Source: Terriglobales bacterium
GTDB lineage: Bacteria > Acidobacteriota > Terriglobia > Terriglobales > Acidobacteriaceae
DNA length: 64,000 nucleotides
Direction: 5' to 3'
Assembly (NCBI GenBank): GCA_035487355.1
Contig: DATHMF010000109.1
Span: forward strand, 20,249 to 84,248
The notes beneath the pieces were generated by a model. The model was not told the origin of the DNA and did not search any database. It saw only the letters and a list, made by a program, of their open reading frames with translations. The position numbers and the translations under genes were made by a program. This document shows positions 42,884 through 50,830 of the stretch, in pieces (the first letter of the stretch is position 1; every line of letters begins with the position of its first letter).

Positions 42884-45454
42884 ATGTCTGATTTCTCGAT
42901 CATCGGCAAGCGCATCGCGCTCATTGACGCCGCCGCCAAGACCACCGGCCAGGGCAAATACACTGATGATCTCTCGCTTCCCGGAATGCTTGTAGGCAAG
43001 ATTCTGCATTCGCCCTACCCTCATGCCCGCATCAAGAAGATTGACGCCTCGCGCGCGCTGGGGCTTGAAGGAGTAGTCGCGGTGGTTACAGGTGAAGATG
43101 CGCCCAATCAATACGGCATTCTTCCCGTGGGTCACGACGAAACCGCGCTCGCCGTGGATAAAGTCCGCTACATCGGCGATAACGTGGCTTGCGTATGTGC
43201 GATATCTGAGGCCATTGCAGAAAAAGCACTGGAGTTGATTGATGTCGAATATGAAGTCCTGCCTGCATACTTCGATCCGGAAGACTCCATGAAGGCGCAG
43301 AACGACCTCATTCACGAGCACAAACCAAAAAATATTGAAAAAGAGTATCACCACGTCTTCGGCGAGCCCGAGAGGGCACTTGCCGGCTCCGATCATGTTG
43401 CCGAGGCACGCTACATCGCCAATGAAGTGACGCATGCGGCCCTGGAGCCACACTCCACGCTGGCCAGCTTTGAATATGATTCGCAGACCGGCCAACCCGG
43501 ACGCCTGACAGTATGGTCCTCCACCCAGGTCCCGTATTACCTGCAGCACAAGCTCTCCATTGTTTTGGAGCTGCCCATGTCGCAGATTCGCGTCATCAAG
43601 CCGCTGGTGGGCGGCGGCTTCGGCGGCAAGAGCGAAGTTATTCCGCTCGAAATCATCGCCGCCGTCGCTGCGCGCAAAGCCAAAGCTCCGGTCAAGATTA
43701 CCTACACACGCGAAGAGGTCTTCTGGGCGCATCGCGGACGTCCGCGCACCATCATTGATCTCAAAACGGGAATGAGAAAAGACGGTCGCATCACTGCCGT
43801 CGCCGCCAAAGTTATCCAGGATGGCGGCGCTTACTGCTCCTATGGCATCGTCACCATTCTTTACTCTGGTGCTCTACTGAATGCGATTTACGATATCCCT
43901 AACGTGCGCTTCGATGGTTACCGTGTCTTGACCAACAAGCCGGCTTGCGGAGCTATGCGCGGCCACGGAACCGTCAACGTGCGCTTCGCCTTTGAGTCAC
44001 AACTTGATGAGCTGTGTGTCAAAGTTGGCAAAGATCCTGCGGAGGTACGCCGCATCAATCTGCTGCGAGCGCCCTGCATCACGGTCAATGGTCTGCGGGT
44101 GCAAAGCTATGGCTTGCCGGAGTGCCTGGATAAAGTTATTGAGCGCTCCGGATGGCGCGCACGCAAGGTCAAGCTGAGCCGCTCCCGTGGTCTAGGACTG
44201 GCTTGCAGCCACTATGTCTCGGGCGCAGCCAATTCGATCATTCGCTCTGACATGCCGCACTCCACGGTCAATATCAAAGTGGACCGCGACGGCGGGGTCG
44301 TCATCTACACCGGCGCCTCTGAGATCGGCCAGGGCTCCGACACCATGGTGGCCCAGATTGTCGCTGAGGCACTGGGCTGCACATTGCAGCGCGTGAAGGT
44401 GATTGCCGCCGATACCGATCTCACGCCGGTGGATATCGGCTCATATTCCAGCCGCGTGACCTTCATGAACGGCAATGCCGCATTGCAGGCGGCGAAAGAG
44501 GTTCGGCAAAAGATAGCAGCCGCAGCCGCCAGAAAAATGACCTGCGCTGCGGAAGACATCATGATTCGCAGCGATCAGGTGACCAAACGGGGAAGCAACG
44601 GCGTTCCACCTCCGGCGGCTGAAGCTACCAACGTAGCCACTGCTTCTGGCCGCGTTGAAGGACAAATCCTCCGCGACTCCGTTCAGCAGCAACGCAAAGA
44701 TGATGGTCCAAAAGAGCGTATGAGTTTTGAAGAAGCCGTCGTTGCCGCCATGGATTTTCACGGCACACTCACCGGCACCGGTTCCTATGCGCCTCCGGTT
44801 GAAGCTAAAGGCGGCAAGCATAAGGGCGCGGGCGTGGGCCCATCGCCAGCATACTCTTACTCAGCGCAAGTCGCCGACGTGAGCGTGGATGAAGAGACCG
44901 GCCAAGTTACCGTCCACAAAGTTTGGGCAGCGCATGATTGCGGGCGCGCCCTGAACCCGGTTTCCGTCGAAGGACAAATCATCGGCTCGGTCTGGATGGG
45001 CCTCGGACAGGCCCTGCAGGAAGAGATGGTCTGGAAAGACGGCCTGCTCATGAATCCCGGACTTCTGGAATACCGTTCGCCATCATCGGCGGAGTCGCCG
45101 GAGATTGAAGCCATCATCGTGGAGAGTATTGATCCCGAAGGTCCGTATGGGGCCAAAGAGGCCAGCGAAGGTTCAACCGCAGCCGTGATTCCTGCCATCG
45201 CCAATGCCATTTACGACGCGGTGGGAATCCGCCTGCGCGAAGCGCCATTCACGCCCGAGCGCGTACTGGCCGCGCTGCAGGCCAAAAGATCGGGAGGCAA
45301 GAAGATTGATATGACCAACCATATTGATCCCACAGCGCCAACACACTTTCGCGAGCACGGCGGCTCGCTTTGCTATAAAGACCGCGGACCCGAACGCCAC
45401 CCGCATGATCCCGCGCGGCGCACCACAGAAGCCGAAGCCGGAGGCAACGATTGA
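42884..45454 (+). CDS. hcrA: molybdopterin-binding catalytic subunit of a 4-hydroxybenzoyl-CoA reductase-like enzyme
   Basis: 856 residues of the xanthine-oxidase-family large subunit. The N-terminal fold GKRIALIDAAAKTTGQGKYT (about 7-26), KPLVGGGFGGKSEV (about 240), CGAMRGHGTVNVRFAFES (about 353) and the catalytic Glu in YGAKEASEGS (about 757-766) fit the molybdenum hydroxylase scheme. 4-Hydroxybenzoyl-CoA reductase removes the para-OH to give benzoyl-CoA, but a hydroxylating role cannot be excluded from this subunit alone. The open frame extends upstream into word repeats; ATG 42884 (MSDFSIIGKR) is the likely start. A low-complexity insert (about 565-655) is longer than expected. Overlaps the next gene by 4 nt. 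Confidence 0.85.
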   Translation: MSDFSIIGKRIALIDAAAKTTGQGKYTDDLSLPGMLVGKILHSPYPHARIKKIDASRALGLEGVVAVVTGEDAPNQYGILPVGHDETALAVDKVRYIGDNVACVCAISEAIAEKALELIDVEYEVLPAYFDPEDSMKAQNDLIHEHKPKNIEKEYHHVFGEPERALAGSDHVAEARYIANEVTHAALEPHSTLASFEYDSQTGQPGRLTVWSSTQVPYYLQHKLSIVLELPMSQIRVIKPLVGGGFGGKSEVIPLEIIAAVAARKAKAPVKITYTREEVFWAHRGRPRTIIDLKTGMRKDGRITAVAAKVIQDGGAYCSYGIVTILYSGALLNAIYDIPNVRFDGYRVLTNKPACGAMRGHGTVNVRFAFESQLDELCVKVGKDPAEVRRINLLRAPCITVNGLRVQSYGLPECLDKVIERSGWRARKVKLSRSRGLGLACSHYVSGAANSIIRSDMPHSTVNIKVDRDGGVVIYTGASEIGQGSDTMVAQIVAEALGCTLQRVKVIAADTDLTPVDIGSYSSRVTFMNGNAALQAAKEVRQKIAAAAARKMTCAAEDIMIRSDQVTKRGSNGVPPPAAEATNVATASGRVEGQILRDSVQQQRKDDGPKERMSFEEAVVAAMDFHGTLTGTGSYAPPVEAKGGKHKGAGVGPSPAYSYSAQVADVSVDEETGQVTVHKVWAAHDCGRALNPVSVEGQIIGSVWMGLGQALQEEMVWKDGLLMNPGLLEYRSPSSAESPEIEAIIVESIDPEGPYGAKEASEGSTAAVIPAIANAIYDAVGIRLREAPFTPERVLAALQAKRSGGKKIDMTNHIDPTAPTHFREHGGSLCYKDRGPERHPHDPARRTTEAEAGGND

Positions 45455-46452
45455 GTCTGCCATCTTTCAAATTGCTGCGCCCGCGTACGATCCCGGAAGC
45501 GGTAGAGTTTCTTGGAATGCACGCCGAAAAAATTCAAATCCTCGCTGGCGGCACGGATATTATTCCTTCCATGAAGCAGCGGCTCTTTGAGCCCGAGTTT
45601 ATGCTCGATATCCGCTCTATAGACGACCTGCAAAGCATCCGCGTTGTTCCCGGTTTAGGAATGGAGATCGGCGCTTTAACTACACTTTCTAAGCTCGAAG
45701 ATTCCGAATACGTGCGCAGAAGTTATCCGGTGCTCCACGAAGCGGTGAAGACAGTAGCTTCGCCTCTCTTGCGCAATATGGGCACGCTTGGCGGCAACAT
45801 CTGCCTGGATACGCGCTGCGTCTGGTACAACCAGTCGCTCACCTGGCGCAAATCCTGCGGCTTCTGCATTAAAAAAGATGGCGACCTCTGCCACGTGGCC
45901 CCCGGAGGAAAGCGCTGCTGGGCCGCGTTTTCTGGCGACACCCCCGCAGCGCTGCTCTGCCTGAATGCCGAACTGGAAATCGCTGGCCCTAAGGGCTTCC
46001 GCAGAATGCCTCTCAATGATTTCTATACAGGCCTTGGCGAGACGCCTATCAAACTGGATCGCTCAGAAATGCTGGTCCGGGTTTTTCTGCCAGAATCCTA
46101 TGCCGGTTGGCTTGGAGCATATAAAAAGCTGCGCATTCGCGGCTCTATTGATTATCCTTTGGCGGGAGCTGCCGTCGCGTTGAAACAGCATGGCACCAGG
46201 GTTGAGGACGCCCGCGTTGCCATCACCGCGGTGAATCCTGCTCCCTATCTTGTTCCGGAAGCACCGCACGCGCTGATTGGCAGGCCAGTGAATGAACATA
46301 GCGCCATTGTCGTGGGCGAATTGGCCGCACACATAGCCAAGCCACTGACCACGTCGGCGCTTACTCCCGAATATCGCCGCGAGATGATTAAGGTGTTTGC
46401 AAAAAGGGCAGTGCTCGAGGCAGCAAACGTTAAGTACGGCTCCGCAAACTGA
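45451..46452 (+). CDS. hcrB: FAD and [4Fe-4S] subunit of a 4-hydroxybenzoyl-CoA reductase-like enzyme
   Basis: 333 residues. FAD-binding motifs AGGTDIIPSMKQR (about 32-44) and MGTLGGNICLDTRC (110-123). Between the FAD motifs and the end lies an insert with C123, C139, C147 and C156: spacing C-x15-C-x7-C-x8-C, which matches the [4Fe-4S] site that I know from Thauera aromatica HcrB and which other xanthine-oxidase-family enzymes lack. This is the best evidence that the complex is a reductive dehydroxylase. Starts with TTG overlapping the stop of the large subunit gene (TTGA). Confidence 0.85.
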   Translation: MSLPSFKLLRPRTIPEAVEFLGMHAEKIQILAGGTDIIPSMKQRLFEPEFMLDIRSIDDLQSIRVVPGLGMEIGALTTLSKLEDSEYVRRSYPVLHEAVKTVASPLLRNMGTLGGNICLDTRCVWYNQSLTWRKSCGFCIKKDGDLCHVAPGGKRCWAAFSGDTPAALLCLNAELEIAGPKGFRRMPLNDFYTGLGETPIKLDRSEMLVRVFLPESYAGWLGAYKKLRIRGSIDYPLAGAAVALKQHGTRVEDARVAITAVNPAPYLVPEAPHALIGRPVNEHSAIVVGELAAHIAKPLTTSALTPEYRREMIKVFAKRAVLEAANVKYGSAN

Positions 46453-46468
46453 GAATAGAGAACTAGAT

Positions 46469-47311
46469 TTGATTACCGACTGCCACGTCCACATTCAGCC
46501 CCTGGAGATGCTCAAAGCCGGGGCGCTTGAAGCTTTTAAAAAGAAGCGGCCGAACTTCGATCAGGTGATTGAGTTCTGCCGTTCGCCCAAAGCCTTTCTC
46601 AAGCACTTGGATGCCATCGGTGTCGGCCGTGCTGTGCTCATCAATTATGTTGCTCCTGAGGTCATGGGGTTCACAACTGAAGTCAATGAGTTCGTCGCAA
46701 ACTATGTCAAAGAAAGTCCTAAGCGTCTGATTCCCTGTGGCAGCCTGCATCCGCGGCATACGGCCAATGTTCTCGCAGATATGGAGAAGATTGTGCGCCT
46801 CGGCATCAGGATGATTAAAATCCATCCGCCACACCAGTTGCTTTACCCCAATGATTATTTGAACGGCGTGAAAGAGCTGGAGATCATCTACCGCGCCGCC
46901 GAAGCCAACGGAATTCCTATTATGGTACACACTGGGACTTCTATCTTTCCCGGTGCACGCAATAAATACGGCGACCCCATGTATGTGGATGACGTCGCCG
47001 TGGATTTCCCCAAGCTAAAAATTCTGCTGGCCCATGGAGGCAGGCCGCTCTGGATGGAGCATGCTTTCTTCCTGATCCGCCGCCATCCCAATGTTTATCT
47101 CGATATCAGCGGAATCCCGCCTAAAGCTCTGCTACGCTACTTCCCGCGTCTGTCAGAGATAGCGCCCAAGACTTTGTTTGGCACAGATTGGCCCGGCCCA
47201 GGCGTGCTTGATATGAAACAGAATCTCGAAGATTTTCGTGCTCTGCCGCTGACCCGGGAAATTCAGGAGCAGATATTAGTTAAGACGGCATTGAGCATCT
47301 GGCCTGCGTAG
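46469..47311 (+). CDS. amidohydrolase-2 family protein (ACMSD/decarboxylase-like)
   Basis: About 280 residues of the metal-dependent amidohydrolase-2 fold. The HxH metal site is ITDCHVHIQP (at the N-terminus), followed by HPPHQLLYPND (about 132), a late His in MVHTGTSIFPG (about 152), LLAHGGRPLWMEHAF (about 188) and the Asp in LFGTDWPGPG (about 243). The family includes ring decarboxylases and lactonases of aromatic pathways. A TTG at 46469 directly precedes the conserved start; the longer open frame overlaps hcrB without need. It closes the aromatic cluster; role in it is not known. Confidence 0.82.
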   Translation: MITDCHVHIQPLEMLKAGALEAFKKKRPNFDQVIEFCRSPKAFLKHLDAIGVGRAVLINYVAPEVMGFTTEVNEFVANYVKESPKRLIPCGSLHPRHTANVLADMEKIVRLGIRMIKIHPPHQLLYPNDYLNGVKELEIIYRAAEANGIPIMVHTGTSIFPGARNKYGDPMYVDDVAVDFPKLKILLAHGGRPLWMEHAFFLIRRHPNVYLDISGIPPKALLRYFPRLSEIAPKTLFGTDWPGPGVLDMKQNLEDFRALPLTREIQEQILVKTALSIWPA

Positions 47312-47327
47312 TCTGCCGCTGGCCTGT

Positions 47328-49427
47328 TCATTTTTTCTTGTCCGGCTTCCTGGTGAGTTCCTTCACCAGTTCGTCGGCCTTATAGATTTTTCGCAGCGCT
47401 TCCAGAATGCCGCGCGAATCCACGCTGACCCCGCGGCCGACGGTCTCGTCATACATGAAGCGCCAGGTAAGGGACTGGATATTGCCGTCAAAGATCACGC
47501 CCACGATCTGGCCATCTTTATTCACCACCGGACTTCCCGAACTTCCACCAAGAATATCCACTGCGGAAACGAAATTAAGGGGAGTTTTCAACTGGACCTT
47601 TTTTCGCCTTGCGGTCCAGCTATCCGGCAATGCGTAGGGTGGTTTGCTGTCGTGTTCTTTGACGTGATCAAAGGCCCCGCCGATGTCGGTCAATGCCGGA
47701 ATTTTGCTTCCTTTGGGCAAATAGCCTCGCCCGTCTTCGGTATAGCCTTTCACTTGTCCATAGCTCAAGCGGAGGGTGAAAGTTGCGTCTGGGGAAAAAT
47801 GCAGACCTATTTGCAAGCGTGATTGAGCGATGAGGGCTCCATCCTGCTGGATCACAGACTCCACCTCAGTATCAAAACGTTTGCGCAAAGCGCGGGCGGC
47901 CGGATCAACTACACGCATCATCGCAATGAGTGGATCGTCACTATTCGCGATTGCCGCCGCCCCGCCTTCGTAGAGTTGTTTGCGGAAAGCAACCTCGTCG
48001 AGCCGGGTGTTGGCAATGGCATTGTTCGCTATATCTTCGGGGCTTTTGCCTTGCAGTACTTTCACCACAACTGCATTGTCCGCGCCCAACTGTTTCTGCA
48101 TCTCTTTCAGCGAGTCGGCCAGCACAACCGTTTCAAGCTGCTTGTAAATAGGAGCAGGAGAAAAAAGTTCGCTCTCCAGCGAAGGCAAGGCAGAATCCCG
48201 ATACTCGCGCAGCCGCTCTCCGTTGGGCTTGCTCTTCTCCTCGCCAACGCGGACCAACGTCCGGGCAAACCATGCCAATTCTCCTCGAAAACCATACTGT
48301 AGTTCCAGAAAGCGGTAGGGCAGAAAAATTTGATGATGCACTTCCAGGGCTTTGTCAATGTGTAGATAGGCCGCAAATGCGCGTTTGCCCGCCGGAGAGT
48401 TTCGGTAACGCAGGAGCTGAATGCGCTCATCCATGATCTTGTGGCGCATCAGGCTAGGATCGTTGAAGGCTGCGTTGAACCCGCTGACTGCCTTAAACGA
48501 ATTCTGCAATCTGAAAATGTCTTTATGGGCAATGCGTGCATTCTCGGCAGATTGCGCGGCAAAATCTTGCAGTAACCGGATGCGCCGTTCGTAATCCTTG
48601 AGCACGAACGGATACTGGATTGTCTTCAAAAAAAAGATCTGGTTGACCGTATCTTGCCGTTGCGATAACCCGGGATTGCCGGAGACAAAGACCAAATCGC
48701 CTTCTTGTACCCCTTTCTTAGACCACTCCAGGTAATCCGCCACATGAACTGGCTTTCCGTTTTCGTACGCGCGAAAAAAAGCCACATCAAGGTCATAACG
48801 GGGATATTCGAAGTTTTCCGGGTCGCCTCCAAAAAATGCGGCGTCGAACTCAGGCGCAAACACCAGGCGCACGTCTGTGTATTTCTTGTACTGATAGAGA
48901 TGGAATAAAGCGCCCGAATACAGAGCAACGACCTCGCAGAGCATGTCCGCAGCCTTGGCGCAGTCTTTTTCGATTGCCGCCATGGCAGCCTGTTGTGCTT
49001 TGCTGGCATCCGCGCCCGAAGCACCCGGCTTGACTGCGGCATTCACCTGCGTGGTTACATCGGTTACCTGCTCGAGCACGTTAAGCTCCAGGTCCGGGCA
49101 GAGAGGTTCCTGTTCGCGGGTTTTCGCATAAAACCCGGTTTTCAAGTAATCATGAGCGGCCGTAGAAAGGCTATGCAGGCAATCTGAGGCCACGTGATGG
49201 TTGGTTAGAATCAGGCCATCGGCAGAAACAAACGCCCCTGATCCGTACTTGAATCGAATGGAAGAAAGCTGCAAATGTTTGAGCCACGGATCGGTGACCT
49301 CAAATCCGTACTTGGTTTTGATTTGGGCCTTGGGAACGGCGGTGTAGAGCCACATGCCATCATCGGCAACGGCACTACCCGCCAGAAGGCCAATAATGCA
49401 GATCAGCAATAAAATTTGGAATCTCAT
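47328..49427 (-). CDS. S46-family dipeptidyl-peptidase (DPP7/DPP11 type)
   Basis: 699 residues with a signal peptide (about 1-20). S46 peptidases remove dipeptides from oligopeptides in the periplasm. The His of the triad is in SADGLILTNHHVASDCL (H77/H78) and the Ser in DILGGSSGSPVVNKDGQIVG (about 620-639); YPRYDLDVAFFR (about 208) probably holds the Asp. The fold is a chymotrypsin barrel plus a helical domain, and the length is typical. Specificity (DPP7 or DPP11) is not readable. Convergent with the amidohydrolase gene, with a 16-nt gap. Confidence 0.93.
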   Translation of the reverse strand: MRFQILLLICIIGLLAGSAVADDGMWLYTAVPKAQIKTKYGFEVTDPWLKHLQLSSIRFKYGSGAFVSADGLILTNHHVASDCLHSLSTAAHDYLKTGFYAKTREQEPLCPDLELNVLEQVTDVTTQVNAAVKPGASGADASKAQQAAMAAIEKDCAKAADMLCEVVALYSGALFHLYQYKKYTDVRLVFAPEFDAAFFGGDPENFEYPRYDLDVAFFRAYENGKPVHVADYLEWSKKGVQEGDLVFVSGNPGLSQRQDTVNQIFFLKTIQYPFVLKDYERRIRLLQDFAAQSAENARIAHKDIFRLQNSFKAVSGFNAAFNDPSLMRHKIMDERIQLLRYRNSPAGKRAFAAYLHIDKALEVHHQIFLPYRFLELQYGFRGELAWFARTLVRVGEEKSKPNGERLREYRDSALPSLESELFSPAPIYKQLETVVLADSLKEMQKQLGADNAVVVKVLQGKSPEDIANNAIANTRLDEVAFRKQLYEGGAAAIANSDDPLIAMMRVVDPAARALRKRFDTEVESVIQQDGALIAQSRLQIGLHFSPDATFTLRLSYGQVKGYTEDGRGYLPKGSKIPALTDIGGAFDHVKEHDSKPPYALPDSWTARRKKVQLKTPLNFVSAVDILGGSSGSPVVNKDGQIVGVIFDGNIQSLTWRFMYDETVGRGVSVDSRGILEALRKIYKADELVKELTRKPDKKK

Positions 49428-49543
49428 GCACCTTGTCGGCTAAACTGTCTCACAATGTAAGCAGAAATCATACCAGCGGTTTGTGGTAGCCGCGACTTTT
49501 GCGATATAAAAGTATAGTTACGCAGAGCAGTGCGAGGGTATTC

Positions 49544-50680
49544 ATGTCAACCACAACAACCCCGGCGAAAGGCCTGGAAGGCGTTGTCGCCGCAACATCC
49601 AGCATTTGCTATATAGACGGCGAGCGTGGAATTCTGGCCTATCGTGGTATTGATATTCACGACCTGGCCCAATATTCGACGTTTGAAGAAACATGTTTTC
49701 TGCTTTGGAACGGCCGCTTGCCTAAAGCCCAGGAATTGGAGCAATGCCGGAAAGATCTGGCCGCCGAACGTAAACTTGATGCCAACATCCTCAGCTTTTT
49801 GCGGCAGTTTCCCAAGGACGCCTCCCCCATGGAGGTGCTCCGCACCACCGTCTCGGCGCTCTCCTTCTATGACGCCGATGACAAGCGTAACGATCACGAC
49901 GCCAATGTGCGCAAATCCCGTCGTCTGACATCTCAGATCGCCATGATCGTGGCTGGCTTTGATCGCATTCGCAAGGGCAAAGATATAGTGGCTCCCGATC
50001 CCTCGCTTTCTCATGCCGCCAATTTTCTTCTGCTCTTGAATGGCCAGAAGCCCTCTCCTACGGCAGAGCGCGCCCTGGATACCGCTCTCATCTTGCACGC
50101 CGACCACGAACTCAATGCTTCCACCTTTGCGGCGCGTGTTACTGCGGCCACGCTCGCTGATATGCATTCCGCGATCACCAGTGCTATCGGCGCCCTGAAG
50201 GGGCCTCTGCACGGCGGCGCCAATGAAGAAGTCATGAAGATGTTGTTTGCCATTGATAAGGCCGGCGAGGACCCCGTGGAACATGTGAAGGAGATGTTGG
50301 GGAAGAAGCTAAAAGTTCCTGGTATGGGCCACCGGGTTTATCACACCGAAGACCCCAGGGCAACGCACCTGCGCAGGATGTCCCAGGATTTGAGCCGTTC
50401 CAGCGGCAACACCAAGTGGTTTGATATGTCGCAGAAGATCGAAGAATACATCAAGCGTGAGAAGAAACTGAATGCCAACGTAGATTTCTACTCCGCCTCC
50501 ACCTACACCACTTTGGGTATAGATATTGATCTTTTTACTCCGATCTTCGCGGTCTCACGCATCAGCGGATGGACGGCGCATGTTATCGAGCAACATGATG
50601 ACAACCGCCTTATCCGCCCCCGCGCTGATTATGTAGGGCCGCAATACCCCGCTCGATACATCCCCCTAGATCAGAGATAA
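49544..50680 (+). CDS. citrate synthase (type II, short form)
   Basis: 378 residues. Catalytic His223 in GPLHGGANEEV, His263 in GMGHRVYHTEDPRA and an Asp in the NVDFYSAS segment are present, with HADHELN (188) as another family mark. Condenses oxaloacetate with acetyl-CoA; 2-methylcitrate synthases look very similar, so the substrate is not proved. ATG 49544, 6 nt after GAGGG, is preferred over an upstream frame opening. A hairpin follows the stop. Confidence 0.93.
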   Translation: MSTTTTPAKGLEGVVAATSSICYIDGERGILAYRGIDIHDLAQYSTFEETCFLLWNGRLPKAQELEQCRKDLAAERKLDANILSFLRQFPKDASPMEVLRTTVSALSFYDADDKRNDHDANVRKSRRLTSQIAMIVAGFDRIRKGKDIVAPDPSLSHAANFLLLLNGQKPSPTAERALDTALILHADHELNASTFAARVTAATLADMHSAITSAIGALKGPLHGGANEEVMKMLFAIDKAGEDPVEHVKEMLGKKLKVPGMGHRVYHTEDPRATHLRRMSQDLSRSSGNTKWFDMSQKIEEYIKREKKLNANVDFYSASTYTTLGIDIDLFTPIFAVSRISGWTAHVIEQHDDNRLIRPRADYVGPQYPARYIPLDQR

Positions 50681-50706
50681 GACCGCGGCATCTTCTGCCG
50701 CACTTA

Positions 50707-50741
50707 CACACGCCCGCTTCCAAAGGCGGGTGTGTGCTTTG
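50707..50741 (+). terminator. probable terminator after citrate synthase
   Basis: CACACGCCCGC (50707-50717) pairs with GCGGGTGTGTG (50726-50736), one G-U, around TTCCAAAG, then CTTTG. The strong stem suits a terminator but the T run is short. Confidence 0.6.
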
Positions 50742-50830
50742 CTCCGTATGTTTGTATCGGCCAGGAGAAACGTATCGCCGGCCATCTCTGCTAGAATCAC
50801 GCAATCCAATTACAGAGCTTCGAGAAAATC

